Positions 10,491 through 21,879 of a stretch of 64,000 nucleotides of DNA are shown here, piece by piece; positions within the stretch are counted from its first letter, which is position 1; every line of letters starts with the position of its first letter. Both the position numbers and the translations under genes were made by a program. Source of the stretch: Pseudoips prasinana (lineage: Eukaryota > Arthropoda > Insecta > Lepidoptera > Nolidae). Location of the stretch: NCBI GenBank assembly GCA_951640165.1, contig OX621257.1, positions 8,257,201 through 8,321,200 of the forward strand, given 5' to 3'. Under the pieces are notes generated by a model, which was not told the DNA's origin, searched no databases, and saw only the letters and a list, made by a program, of their open reading frames with translations.

Positions 10491-10582
10491 TGATACACAG
10501 CATCAAAACTTATATAAGTTATTTATATTTAACTTATTTATTGAAGAATACCAACATTACATGAGATATAAAAGATACCAAG

Positions 10583-10762
10583 CTATTCAAAAGGGCAGAA
10601 AGATTCTCAAGTGGCCACCACGAACCGGAAAACGCAGCAGAAGATGGACCGATGATGACCGCTGGAAACCGCTGATGCGGATAGCGCAAGACCGACAATT
10701 ATGGAGATATTTTGGGGAGGCCTTTGTCCAGAAGTGGACGTCATCCGGCTAATATGATGATG
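10583..10762 (+). pseudogene. RTE LINE 3' end
   Basis: GRKILKWPPRTGKRSRRWTD, then LMRIAQDRQLWRYFGEAFVQ, KWTSSG and stop, followed by ATGATGATGA. A small internal deletion removes the usual PPTRWTDDL region. Confidence 0.7.
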
Positions 10763-10962
10763 AAGAAGCTATTCTAATATACATTTCTAATATTGTAACA
10801 ATTAAAGATATACACGGCACTAAAATAGTACGTAAGTAGTTTATGAAAAAAGAAGAAGAAATAAAATTGTCATATTGGTAGGCACACATCTTGTTTAAAC
10901 ACTTTGGGTATTGGAGCCAGAGTTACAATATTATCATTCAAATATATTTTTTCGAGTTGTAT

Positions 10963-11511
10963 TTACATATGTACAATGTGGGTAGGCGTATTGTCATAGA
11001 GCAAATACACATGTGGATTAAGATAATATCTGAAAAGCATATGAGATCGAACAATGAAATCAAACATAAAACTTTGGGGTGCATCAGTTGAACCACTTAA
11101 GAGACACAAACTCACCGGCTTCGTTGAGTACCCTGAAAATTTAGTACCCTGGGGTGCAAACACGCGTTTATTGTATTGCAAAATCGCAAACCGCTTGATC
11201 GACGCTTCCCCTGACCAGAAAGCTGGTTTTCTTTGGGTTAAAGAATCAGCATTGCCATTATTGTTGTTTGGGGCTTGATGCCTTGATGGCATCTTGCTAC
11301 CTCGACCATTACTGATCTGTTGTAGCAGAGCTCCTTGACCTTGTTAAAGTTCATTACTTAATCCTATAGCTTCTAAAAACTCCCAGATTGATTGTGCAGT
11401 GAGTGCTTGTATCTCTTCCGGTTGTATAATATGCTGTCCTAAGTAGATACTTCTACAATGGATTAGCATTGACATACAGTATGGTAATATTATGCGAGCT
11501 TGAAATTTTAC
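10963..11511 (-). pseudogene. Unrecognised coding-like segment, possible terminal exon
   Basis: On the minus strand, after an AG acceptor-like CTTCGGCAG (11512-11520), a frame of 55 codons runs to TAA at 11344-11346. It contains YCMSMLIHCRSIYLGQHI, QPEEIQALTAQSIWEFLEAI and GLSNEL. The same frame then stays open for a further 126 codons to 10963, with Q/N-rich stretches and FWSGEASIKRFAILQYNKR. The composition is protein-like, unlike most of the window. It could be a last exon with a 3'UTR, or a pseudogene broken by one stop. I do not recognise the family. Confidence 0.35.
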
Positions 11512-11520
11512 CTGCCGAAG

Positions 11521-11945
11521 TTACGTACGACACTTAACAAGAAGTTACTAACTTACTTTCTTTTGTTAATTCACTTAATCTGTTATAAATACAAAGTAAA
11601 TTATATTTAGGCAACGTGATATATAGAAGGATTGAATAATCCTTAATAATTAATTACTAAGGACGAGAATGAAGCGTCCATGGAGCTACATTTCGTGTAA
11701 ACACAATACTGCGGTCCATTGCAAGTAAAGCAGATGTTCCCACATCTGGCAAAGCTGCAAGATCGATGTCGAAGTAGGCTAACTATGTGGCAAACATTTA
11801 TCTACTTACAAAGGTGGATTCTTAATCTATATGGATACCTAGATAGTCACAAGATGGAGGGCTTTGCGGGAAAGAAATGGTTCAGGATAGAAATGTTGAT
11901 GAAAAAGTAAATTCGCTAATTAATGTCAACGATTATAGACATAAA
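11521..11945. other. No feature recognised
   Basis: Unique sequence within the window. There are short frames at 11719-11910 and 11877-12059 without domain features. Confidence 0.35.
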
Positions 11946-12025
11946 AATCATGACTCTCTCGTTGGTTTAACTGTAGATAATGAGGTGCTGTGTGATGACG
12001 GCATAGAATATGCCGTCATGCGTTT
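11946..12025 (+). repeat. SINE-D head and family G start fragments
   Basis: GACTCTCTCGTTGGTTTAAC resembles the SINE-D head, and GATGACGGCATAGAATAT the start of family G. Both are cut short. Confidence 0.35.
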
Positions 12026-12369
12026 GAACTTCAACTCCTTGGCCACCCTATATAATTAAACTTTTAAAAGTGAAAACCTGCATAGATTGACTAGATCATA
12101 TTTAAATTACCTAAAGTTTTTATAATTATGTTTGATTTGATTACTTGAACTAATTTTATTTTAATCTATTTATAATAGAACTGAGAGTTCAAAGAAGGTT
12201 TTAAAATACCGATTTAGTTTAAACCTAATAAAGTGAAAGAACAATAAAGGTTGTATTAAAAACTTTTAATTAAATTTCTAAGAAGGGATATTCTGATTAA
12301 TCTTGATATTGATACTGTATGTTTAAATATTGGATTGAGCTTATCATCGGCATTAATAATAACGAAATG

Positions 12370-12720
12370 GATTGCCTCGTTGGTTTGGCGGTAGCGTGTT
12401 CAACCGCTAATTCGTCCGTCCTGGGTTCAAATCCTGGGTTGGGCAAAAAAGTGTATTTGAGATTTTTCTGTTAAGAAAACTTCTCGAGTATCAGGCTGAA
12501 GTCTGGAAGTTGGCGGTAGGTATAACACCCCGTGCATCGGAGAGTATGTTAAGAGGTCAGTCCTATGCCTGACCTCTTTCCGTTCGTGTCACTAGTCATC
12601 CCATCGGATCATGACTGTGATGGATTCTTCCTGAATTTGGTACAAACTTATGCACTATTACAATATATCCCTCACAGCTATCTGTCTTCATTCAGAGTGG
12701 CTGCCTTAGCGTTAGTCTGA
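12370..12720 (+). mobile_element. SINE-D, near full length
   Basis: The head reads GCCTCGTTGGTTTGGCGGTA (A box) and GGGTTCAAATCCTGGG (B-box-like). The body has CTGAAGTCTGGAAGTTGGCG, CTGACCTCTTTCCGTTCGTG and ATCGGATCATGACTG. The start is well preserved and the ATT tail is lost. Confidence 0.8.
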
Positions 12721-12779
12721 CTTTCACCTACATCTTTAGCTACCCTGTATCCCTTCCAAGTTAATAATCACTAAACTAA

Positions 12780-12898
12780 CATACATACATTTTTATTTGT
12801 CACTATCTTTGCACCCAGAAAACAAATTTCTGATTACTTAAGTGACAAAAGTGCTTGGGGTTGCGTTGATCTGAGTTTGCGTTAATTTGCCGATTAAA
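12780..12898 (+). pseudogene. LINE C-terminal remnant (DYLSDKSAWG)
   Basis: The frame 12832-12888 reads SDYLSDKSAWGCVDLSLR and stop. It is the same ending as the LINE on the minus strand at 24176-24665 (SDYLSDKSAWDGVVLSQ). Confidence 0.6.
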
Positions 12899-13351
12899 CT
12901 GAACAACGTGTGGAATATCAACATACAAAATTAAATTCCCTCCCCATACAATAATAAGATCAATATGTATTCGGAGTAAAAAAATATTTCACCTACTTGT
13001 TTCCTTTATCAGTTTAGTAGTTTCATAGGAAGATAACGCTCCTTAAGTTATGTTCAATATTTTTGTTACTTACACCTTGTATAAAAGACTAAAGAAATGC
13101 TTGTATAGTGACCTTGAATTCTGTAGCTCGGAATTTGACGTGTAGATATATTGTGATATATAGTGATAAAGATTAGGTTTTACGATAATTCCTTATGACT
13201 TAATACGTTTGTTTCTCGTTTTGATATCTTGGCTAGATGCGCATGTAAGACATGACACTATTAGCAATAATGATAATTCAAAGTTACACCAAGTCCACAT
13301 AAATAGCGAAGGAAATTTAAACCGGAATCTTTCTTGAAAAACAAGTAACAC
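12899..13351. other. No feature recognised
   Basis: AT-rich DNA without a supported gene or repeat. Confidence 0.4.
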
Positions 13352-13619
13352 GCAACTGATTCCAAACTAGGCAGAGCCTGTACTATGGCAAACAGACAAC
13401 TGATAAACATACAAATATATTTCTAAATACATAATGATATGTACATATATACCATTATGTATTTAGAAATATATTAAAAAAAAATGATATGTACGTACAG
13501 ATTATAGAAAAATTACACCCAGACACAGAGTAAATAACCGTGCTCATCACATAAAGATATGTTCTGCGTGGGTATCGAACCTTCGACCAGTCAGGCTCAC
13601 TAACTACAAGATCAACAGG
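13352..13619 (-). mobile_element. SINE-E with internal inverted duplication
   Basis: Ends match SINE-E (TTCCAAACTAGGCAGAGCC and, at the other end, AGGTTCGATACCCACG on the minus strand). In the middle, a TTTCTAAATACATAATG segment appears twice in inverted order around ATATGTACATATATAC and forms a hairpin. Confidence 0.65.
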
Positions 13620-14190
13620 GAAGTTTAACACCTCCAACTCCTCCTCGTTTCTTTCTGATTAAATTCATTGCGGGATCAAAGACAGTGGAATCGATTCGCC
13701 GGGACATGCCTGAACCTCACCGCTAAGTGTCATTTTACTGAGTGTCCCTGTTAATCCTGGGTTACAGGAGATGCAGTGGTAGGTAAAAGACCATACTATT
13801 TTAATAATTTTACCTCGGTTGTAAAAATTACAGATCATGTATGTTTAAAACTTCCCAATCGTTTTCGTTTCTTTCTGATTAAATTCATTGCGGGATCAAA
13901 GGCAGTGGAATCGATTCGCTGGGACATGCCTGAGCCCCACCTCTAAGCGTCATTTAATTGAGAGCCACTATTAATCCTGGCTTACAGGAGATGCAGTGGT
14001 TGTAATACACATGATCGTGTAAGTTTAAAACCTTTAACTCATCATCATTGGATGCCGCAATGAATTTAATCAGAAATAAATATTCTGATTAAATTAATTG
14101 CGGCATCTAAGACTGGGTCTCACCACGCAGTGTCCTTTTATTGGGTGTTCCTGGCTTGCAGGAGCTTCATTGGTAGGTAAGATAAAGGGT
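13620..14190. repeat. Tandem array, three units of 210-220 bp
   Basis: The motif GATTAAATTCATTGCGGGAT recurs at 13660, 13880 and (changed) about 14091. Each is followed by GGGACATGCCTGA (or a decayed form), a TCCTGG block and ACAGGAGATGCAGTGG. The third unit also has an inverted piece (GGATGCCGCAATGAATTTAA). A single dispersed copy lies at 39935-40085. Confidence 0.7.
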
Positions 14191-14269
14191 ACACTCCCGA
14201 GTAAAACTATGCCAAAAATGATGTAAAAGGTCTGATAAATACAATTCTATATATGTTGACTCTTCTTAA

Positions 14270-14583
14270 TAGCTGTGCCCCGCGGTTTTACCCGCGTTAA
14301 ACCTTTTAAATTATCACAGCTCCTCCCCCGTAGGTGATAGCGTGATAATATGTAGCCTATATGTTGACCCAACCTCTAAGTAATATTCATGCAAATTTTG
14401 AAGTAAATCCATGCAGTACTTTTTGAGTTTAGCCCGGACATACATACAGACAAACAGACAAAAATTCTAAAGTCTATATTTTTGGCTTCGATATCGATTG
14501 TAGATCACACCCCAAGAATCCTTTTTAAAAATATTCAATGTACAGTTTCGACTTTCCTACGATTTTATTATATGTAATATAGA
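14270..14583 (-). mobile_element. Helitron-like element, long form
   Basis: On the minus strand it ends ACCGCGGGGCACAGCTA after GCGGGTAAAACCGC, which can form a 4-5 bp stem: the layout of a Helitron 3' end. About 310 bp of body (TTTGAGTTTAGCCCGGACAT, TCGATATCGATTGTAGATCA) is shared with 22690, 31111 and 50181. Confidence 0.65.
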
Positions 14584-15180
14584 TTTGCTCTCTAACGCAA
14601 ATAACATCAACGCATCGCCTTAAGTTAGCAACCAAGCCTACGTCTTTTTAGACGGTTACCGTAGCGGGGTTAATATACACGGTTAAGTTTATGTTATTTC
14701 AGTTCTAGATATTATTTCAGTTCCACATGTTATTCCAAGTTTCATGCAAATCCATTCCATAACCAAAACATTTTGGCTTACTAATATAGCAAAATAGTCA
14801 AACTTTTGCAGGTATAATAATATATTTTAAATTCTATTGAAAGAAGACATGATCTTACCTCTGGTGCTGGTATAGATAGTAATAATATCAAGTTTGCTGT
14901 AGTATCTGTATCTTTATCAACCTATCTAAATCTTGTAATTTCAGCCGAAAACATTGTCATCTTTACTATCTAATCTTATCCACTAAAGCCATTTGTAAAA
15001 CGTGTTCTGTCATTGACGTATATTCAAATTTTGATTTTGTTGATCTAAATTAATTCACCATTATTCCATTTTACGATTCGTATACATGTTGCTGAGCAAG
15101 TTCTTGACACGTGTTTTATTGATCTAAATGATAGCAGGATTCCCTTTCAAGGTTCTTTACGATTCTTAGACGTTTATGGA
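14584..15180. other. No gene seen
   Basis: AT-rich, unrecognised, no supported coding frame. Confidence 0.4.
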
Positions 15181-15184
15181 AGAC

Positions 15185-15530
15185 TTCCTGCACAACATGA
15201 GGTGCTCATGCGTCCATAAGTCCTGGCTATCTTAGCTAGCCAGTGAGATCGCTTACGGACCGGTGAGAGCATCTAGCATCATAAGCGGTTCGATCCGTAA
15301 GCGATCGGTGAGGTTAAGCAACGAGGCTCGCGGTCAGTCCATAGATTTGCGACCTCCAAAGTGGTTTAATTTCTGAGCGTCTCCGTGCTTCAGTTGGCAC
15401 ATTAAGCTGTCGGTCCCGGTTGTAGCCATTAGGCAACAGTCGTTTAGACATGTCGGAGGCCTACTGGGCGGCTTGAACAACTCTGACACTAAGGTAACCA
15501 CTGCCCCTAGGATAAGTAAGTAAGTACATA
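15185..15530 (-). repeat. Family H repeat
   Basis: On the minus strand it has GGGGCAGTGGTTACCTTAGT, CAGAGTTGTTCAAGCCGCC, CAGTAGGCCTCCGACATG, then GATCGCTTACGGATCGAACC. Related copies lie at 17905, 18296 and 45630. It is non-coding despite a 66-codon open frame. Confidence 0.55.
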
Positions 15531-15561
15531 ACATTTACAAAACAAATAACAATTCTTCACA

Positions 15562-15797
15562 AAATCAGAATTTTTCATTTGCAGTTAATTACTACCCTAC
15601 TTTATTCACAATCTTCGTGTGTGTTTTGCAAAAAACAATCCTTGTGAATATAAGCTAATTTTCTTATATTCACAAGGATTGATTCAAAAAACAATCCTTG
15701 TCAATATTCTTATATTCACAAGGATTGTTTTTTGCAAAACACACACGAAGATTGTGAATAAAATAGGGTAGTAATTAACTGCAAATGAAAAATTCTT
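15562..15797. mobile_element. Foldback element with arms of about 80 bp
   Basis: The left arm (AGAATTTTTCATTTGCAGTT to AAACAATCCTTGTGAATATA) and the right arm are reverse complements. A further ACAATCCTTG / CAAGGATTGT hairpin is repeated in the centre. There is no coding sequence. Confidence 0.8.
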
Positions 15798-16290
15798 ACC
15801 TTTGTATTAAAAAGAATTCCGTAACCTAAACACAAATAGTGAATGCACAGCAAAGATATTATAATATTAGCAGCAATTTAAGTTCTAGACACAAAGCTAT
15901 TTATGTAAAAGAAGATTTTTGTACCAGAATTTGTCTCACGTAGACAGTTATCTAACTTTATAAAGTAAAACCATCCTAAATTCCTGCTAACTGCAAAAAT
16001 GGGGCCAAAGTTACTCAATTATTTAGCCAGCCACCTTTACATTTTTGCACACCCTTACAAACTCATTACGTAGACGAGAAATATTAAAATTTAAAGAGTA
16101 AAGAGCATTTTAAATACAGTGTTGGCAAAGAATAGAGATAATTAGTAGGAGGGAGAGAAAAATAAAAAATGAAGAATTACAGGAAAAGTTATAATAATAT
16201 AGGCCTATTCTTAACACGATGTTGGGACACTTGATACGATATGATTGTTTAAAAAAAACACCATAGAAGGAGTTTTTTTGTTTCTTTTAG
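15798..16290. other. No feature recognised
   Basis: AT-rich DNA, no supported gene. Confidence 0.4.
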
Positions 16291-16295
16291 AAGTG

Positions 16296-16497
16296 ACGAC
16301 GCCCGCACTAGGGAATCTAATCCTTGTGTCGCAGGGTACTTTACAAATATATAACAGAAGGACACAAATTACACCCAGACTCAGAACAACTATTTATGGC
16401 TCACACAAATAGTTATCCGGCGCGGGACTCGAACCCGCTACGCGAAGCGGCGAGGCGACTGTCTTAGCCGCTGCGCCTCACGTGCAGTCAAATGCAT
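16296..16497 (-). mobile_element. SINE-C, full length
   Basis: On the minus strand it has the head CTGCACGTGAGGCGCAGCGG, GGGTTCGAGTCCCGCG (B-box-like), and ends in CGCGACACAAGGATTAGATT and GACGCCGTC-like bases. Confidence 0.8.
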
Positions 16498-17046
16498 GCT
16501 TCATATAGGGAAGATTGGAGGAAGATTCACTGACAAGCTTGTTAGATATAGCTTTTAAATTAAATCAGTGTTAAGTGTTATCATTGTTTTATGTTGGATC
16601 GCCTGACTGAAAACAGAACTCTACCCTACCTAAATCCTAGATTGGGAGATGGTGCCGTTTCAAACCCCGATGGTAAAATTTAGGTATTATTTCCCAGTTT
16701 TGGTTATAGATCTACGTGTAAAAGTGAATATATCGGTCAGCCATGCTTCTAAAATCAGAGCCGATAAAGAGCATCTACATCCCTAAAGTCTAGAAATGGA
16801 ACCCAGTATGTGTTGATCGATGTAAATTTTAGTTTTAGTTTGTGAATTGGTTAATTTATTCTGTTTTTATTAGAAGTATCAAATGCAACTGAAAAATAAT
16901 TTATCATTTACAATCTAAAAACTACGGGCGTTTAGCCGGATTACAAACATTTATTTATTCATGTTTATATTTATTTTTATTTCTATAAGTGGAAGAGGTT
17001 AGCCTCCTACCAGTGCAGTGGTAGGAGCCTAAAAATAATGCCCGTC
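16498..17046. other. Mostly unrecognised, one small palindrome
   Basis: A CCTCCTACCA / TGGTAGGAG hairpin lies near 17002-17028; otherwise nothing. Confidence 0.4.
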
Positions 17047-17256
17047 ATAGGTAAAATAACGGACCCTATTACTAAAACTTCGCTGTCTGTCCACCTGTCA
17101 CCAAATTTTCACAGATGATGTATTTCTTTTGCCGCTATAACAACAAATACTAAAAAACAAAATAAAATGGCTCCCATACAAAAAAACGTGAATTTTTTGC
17201 TGGTATTTTTTAGATGTGCGTGAGTCCGACTCGAACTTGGCCGGTTTTTTTATATA
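17047..17256 (-). repeat. Family K-like fragment
   Basis: It ends GTCCGACTCGAACTTGGCCG on the + strand, the family K boundary. The middle (CAGATGATGTATTTCTTTTG, GCCGCTATAACA) matches the K copy at 51420-51640. Confidence 0.6.
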
Positions 17257-17325
17257 CTTTAGTTCGCAGCTTAACAGTGGAGCTCAGATATCGCCGATTG
17301 ATTTCCCGGCTTTGCCTTGCGAATC

Positions 17326-17500
17326 ATACTAATATTATAAAGGCTAAAGTTTGCGAGTGTGTAAGTTTGTTACTGCTCCACGTATAAACGGCTGTAGCGA
17401 TTTAAATAAAATTTGGTATGAAGTTAGCTGACACTCTGGATTAACACATAGACTATAATTTATAAAGTTTATCGCGGGTAAAACCGCGGGGCACAGGTAT
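17326..17500 (+). mobile_element. Helitron-like element, short form
   Basis: It starts TACTAATATTATAAAGGC, has GTTTGTTACTGCTCCACGT and GGATTAACACATAGAC, and ends GCGGGTAAAACCGCGGGGCA without a clean CTAG. It is the same family as 25892, 54815 and 58738. Confidence 0.65.
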
Positions 17501-17904
17501 AAAACTGAGATCCCAAAACTTGGTCGGAGTAAAACTACAAACACAATATGAACCCGGCAGTTACGAAGGCAGGTTTACTTCCTATTTCGCACATTGAATC
17601 CAGCTGTACCTATTATCACTGATACTAACCTGATCCCTTGGGAAATAACTGCGTTATACAATATGTAAGGTAAGAGAAGGTAACTCTGTTATTAATAGTA
17701 AACCACAATTAATTTGGACAGGATACACTGATTTCTGTTAGGCTCCAGTGGTAGGTATTAATTGAAAACGTAATTACATAAACGTATAAACTAGTAGCTA
17801 CGCTTAAGTTTTGCATTGGTAAACTATTCTCCGCAATCCTCTCAATCTGATGAGCAGTCAGATGAAGTGGTGTGGTAACGTTCTTTCTTCTTTATCATAA
17901 GTAT
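17501..17904. other. No feature recognised
   Basis: No supported gene or repeat. Confidence 0.35.
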
Positions 17905-18530
17905 GGGCAGTGGTTACCCTAGTGTCAGAGTTCCTTAAGCCGCCCAGTAGGCCCCTGACATGGCTTAACGACTGACATGACTTGACGTAGTTTCAGAAAC
18001 ACGAAAATAAAACCACTCTGACTGTCACCCGCCGCGGCACCTCGCCTCGCCGATCACTTACGGTGTTAATATTGAGCGGCAGGTGTACAGATTGTTCCCA
18101 ATAACCGATTTACTAAAGCAACTACCCAACAGTAACCGCCCTGAAAGGCTGTCACCATCGCTCTCCAAGACCCTCACGTTAATTCGTAACGATGAAATGT
18201 CTCATCTAACCGTAAAATGAACGCCGGCCTACGACTTCTCATATAAACGTAGAGCATGTTCAAATCCAAATCCAATGCTCTCTGGTACTTATTTATCGTG
18301 TGGGCAGTACCCTAGTGTCAGAGTTGTCCAAGCCGCCCATTAAACCTTTAACGACTGTTGCCTACTGGCTACTACCGGGGCCAAAAGCTTAACATGCCCT
18401 CCGAAGCACGAAGACGCTCAAAAATTTAACCTCTTTGACGGTCACCCATCTATGGACTGAAAGCGAGTCTTGCTTAACCTCGCTAATCAATTACGTACCG
18501 GTGAGAGCATTTGGCTATGAGCGCCTCTGA
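17905..18530 (+). repeat. Two family H copies
   Basis: CCCTAGTGTCAGAGTT followed by AAGCCGCCCA occurs at about 17918 and 18310. CGCCTCGCCGATCACTTACG or CTCGCTAATCAATTACGTA follows. The first copy ends near 18070; the space between is unrecognised. Confidence 0.5.
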
Positions 18531-19061
18531 TGCAAGTTACCTAGTTTGTATTATCTGTTAGATGGCTTACGCCACCGCTCCTCACAATTGTCCGGCAGTC
18601 AAATGTTCGTAGGCTAATTGAAAACAATATGTAAAAAAGTCAAAGGTGGTGCTGCCGCGGCTTACTTCAGAATGAGAGCGCATAGAGTAAAGTCCATCAC
18701 AGTGCGTGTAGTCCGCTTACTGCCTAGTGTGGGTCGGCAGTCTTCCCACGCTATTAAGAATTTTTGGAGATCCATGTTGTTTTCTTTATTACATAAGGAA
18801 TATAAAAAGAACAATATTATGCAACTGGCGGCCTTATTACCAAAAGTGATGTCTTACAGACAAACGATTTGCGTGGGACCAGGTTTTAATATCAATGGAT
18901 AATGGCAGCAAAAGGTGTATCAATTTATTGTATAAAATAACAGATAGCTTACGTAGCTATATAAACAATACATAATAATAATATCGCCTGACCCTGAACT
19001 TATACAAAATATCGTGTGCAAAATAAGAAATTTCATATTATTATAACATTGCTGTCAGCCA
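18531..19061. other. Unrecognised, with GGCGGCCTTAT repeat at 18775-18850
   Basis: TTACATAAGGAATATAAAAA and CAACTGGCGGCCTTATTACC match 9036-9110. The 94-codon frame through here has no family features. Confidence 0.4.
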
Positions 19062-19320
19062 CAGCTGACGGCATAGAATATCGTTACCCAATCTCATCCA
19101 CGGCGCGTACATACCTGAGGGAATATCTACCAGAAAACGGGCAGCAGCGTCTCTATGTACTATGACCATCATACTGTGATCACCAACCCGTCTGCCAACC
19201 GCTGCGATTATGGCATATAAAAGGCCTCCCAAAGATGGACACAACTCCATTGTGGAAATCATTTGGGGAGGCCTTTGTCTGCTAGGGGACGTCATTTTCT
19301 GGCTGACTTGATGTTGATGA
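19062..19320 (+). mobile_element. Family G, full length
   Basis: GACGGCATAGAATATCG, GAAAACGGGCAGCAGCGTC, TATGACCATCATACTGTGAT, and a tail GGGGAGGCCTTTGTCTGC with GACTTGATGTTGATGAT. Confidence 0.75.
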
Positions 19321-19554
19321 TACCATTACCAGTGAAATTCACAAAAAATGAAATAAAAGCTTTCGTTCTTTAAAAACTGAAGTATCTAACTATATAATAT
19401 ATATCTAATTATCAAAACTGAACTATAGAAGTTGAGATGTAAACAGTGTTTTTTTAATAGATTGACTCAGTTTTATTTGTATAATTTAATAATTTAATTG
19501 ATAAAATTAAATTAAATTTCACTATAGATGGCATGGTTTTATTATGAGGGTTTC

Positions 19555-20215
19555 GAAAGGCTTTAAAAAAGCTAAAACCTTAAAAATACTTTTCTGCACA
19601 TAATTATGTAAGAAGTCACCTTGAATATGGTTCACAAGTCTGGAACCCATGCTATAACAAATAAATAAACCGTGTCGAACAATTTCAAAACCGCTTTATA
19701 AAATTTTTATGCTATCCATTACACATTCCTTACCACTCGCAAATCGTCGCCAATTGGCAGACTGTACATTTTTATTAAAGATAATCTCAAACGAAATCGA
19801 TTGCCCAGATCTTTTAGAAAAGCTTCACTTCAATGTTCCCTATAGATACATTCGTTATAATCCACCTCTCTCAATATCTCTTTCTTACTCGAATTACAGG
19901 CAAAATTCATATCTTATACGAGCAAACAAGGATCTTAACAAACTATGCAAAGATTTATCATTTGACCCATTCACCACAAAAAGCAGTACGGCAAGGAATA
20001 TTTTTAACTTAAATCGTTTTCTGTAATTTAGTATTTAAATTTTGTAGTATTTTATTTAGTTAGTTGTAATTCTTTAGTTATATATTGATTATCAGTTAGA
20101 CACTGATATGTCTGTTGCAATTCGTGAAAACCTGTTATTGGCTCACTGTTGCTTAGTTTATATTTAATTTTATGTTTAATAGCTGTTGGTTTTCCTATCT
20201 AAATAAATAAATAAA
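19555..20215 (+). pseudogene. LINE C-terminus and 3'UTR (jockey/CR1-like)
   Basis: The frame from 19608 reads VRSHLEYGSQVWNPCYNK, then after a stop INRVEQFQNRFIKFLCY. A shifted frame (19709-20026) continues HSLPLANRRQLADCTFLLK, EIDCPDLLEKLHFNVPYR and ARNIFNLNRFL with stop. The VRSHLEYGSxVWNP motif is typical of the C-terminal side of jockey/CR1-group reverse transcriptases. An AATAAATAAATAAATA tail follows. Stops and a frameshift make it a fossil. Clade assignment is inference. Confidence 0.7.
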
Positions 20216-20642
20216 TATTATTAATATCTAATTGTTATGTAACCCTTTTCATGCCGCTGTGTCGGCGAAACATGTTGATCTATGTCATTTTAACAACCTT
20301 GTACCGTGTTTCTGGAATATAAATGTATTCTATTCTGTTCTAAAATATTTCTTCTTGAAATTACATTCACATTTTAATTTATCCACTTTTCTAAACGCTA
20401 CGTACTTGTTGAAGACTGTAAAAGGTAATATATGTCGCAAAGTAATCTAATCTTACTTGTTACTTCAAGCGTATGATTTATCAAGAGAATTACATATGTA
20501 GGTACATAATGTACAGTGTAATAGCTGCTTTAAAACATATAGAAGTGACTTTTCTTAGTAACGACAGATTTTAATATCAGTAGAAATGATATGAGACCAT
20601 TTTTATCATGTCAGCGAAATGGCGTTCACTATTGTTGTACAC
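20216..20642. other. No feature recognised
   Basis: AT-rich; no supported gene. Confidence 0.4.
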
Positions 20643-20768
20643 ATGGCTACATATCAAGCTATTCTTTATATTTAATTCCAATATAAGCTGACCCCTCATT
20701 GTATGGTAATCCTATACAACGCAAGATCAGCTTATACTGGAAATGTAGAGCTTGATATGTAGCCCTGT
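20643..20768. mobile_element. Small foldback MITE
   Basis: GGCTACATATCAAGCT pairs with AGCTTGATATGTAGCC, and inside it AATATAAGCTGA pairs with TCAGCTTATACT. A duplicated relative is at 47053-47280. Confidence 0.75.
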
Positions 20769-20829
20769 ACTTCTGAATTGGAATGCGGTTTGTGTCCGTG
20801 GATCGCATGTTTTTAAGTCTTGAAGATAA

Positions 20830-20915
20830 TATCACTGTTTATTGTACACCAAGAAAAATAAATCAAATAATAAAGTTGCATTAAAAATTTTTACAATTGG
20901 CGGCCTTATCCAATA
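20830..20915. repeat. GGCGGCCTTAT-containing repeat
   Basis: TACAATTGGCGGCCTTATCC after an ACACCAAG / AATAAA-type stretch; the third copy of this repeat in the window. Confidence 0.4.
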
Positions 20916-20996
20916 TGACTCTTCCACACAACCTAGACAGGGATTGAGTATCATATGGAATAACAGAGTTACTAAACTGAAACAATTGTATTAATC

Positions 20997-21352
20997 GTAC
21001 TAATATTATAAACGCAAAAGTTTGTAAGTATGGATGGATGTTCGTTACTCTTTCAAGTAAAAACTAGTATGTGGATTTTAATAAAATTTTACAATAATAT
21101 AGCTAATACATCAGAATAACACAAAGGCTACAATTTAATAAGATATTGTGTGCATTGTCCAAAATATGACGATATGTGTAAAGTAAGAAAGAAAAATCTA
21201 CCATTTGCGAGTTATTCCGGTGTGCACTGCCAAAACCGCTAGAAGCACACACACATTCTACTAATATTATAAATGCGAAAGTTTGTGAGTATGATATAGA
21301 TGTACCTTAACGTCAAAATTACTTTAAGGCGGGTGAAACCGCGGGGCGCAGT
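20997..21352 (+). mobile_element. Two broken Helitron-like copies
   Basis: TACTAATATTATAAACGC starts at 20998 and again (TACTAATATTATAAATGC) at 21260. The second ends GTGAAACCGCGGGGCGCAGT at about 21351. Both are shortened. Confidence 0.55.
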
Positions 21353-21572
21353 TTGTATGCTATAAAATATTTTATATCGTCATGAAACTGCATTGTAAGG
21401 AAGCCACCCTACAGGTATTTTATCATCGGCGTACCATATGAAGGGTTTATTCTGGCAGACTAGTATATTGGTTAGTGACCCTGACTGCTAAGCCACAGTT
21501 CATGGGTTCGATCCACACCCAGGACATCTTTGTGCGATGAGCACGATTATTTCTTCTATGTCTGGGTGTACT

Positions 21573-21785
21573 TCATCTATCATCATCATCATGTCAGCCA
21601 AAGTATGTCCACTACTGGACAATAGCCTCCCCAAAGAATGGGGGGATATGCTATAATCGCCACGCTTGGCAGGCGGGTTGGCGATCGCTGTAAGATGGTC
21701 ATAGTACTCAGAAGGTCGCTGCCCGTCCTATAGTAGATATTCCCTCGGGTCAACTTCTACGCCCCCTGCGGGATGAGATGATGAT
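21573..21785 (-). mobile_element. Family G inside SINE-E
   Basis: On the minus strand it starts CATCTCATCCCGCAGGGGGC and ends with a GGCTATTGTCCAGTAGTGG tail and ATGATGATGATGA. Confidence 0.75.
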
Positions 21786-21879
21786 ATTCTGATATTAGCC
21801 GCCGTCACCACACAGCATTTTATGTATTTAGAAATATATAAATAAAGTATGTTTATTAGTCGTCTGGCTAGCATAATTC

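Noticed and set aside
15334..15534. 66-codon minus-strand frame
   Set aside because: Lies in non-coding family H, whose other copies do not keep the frame.
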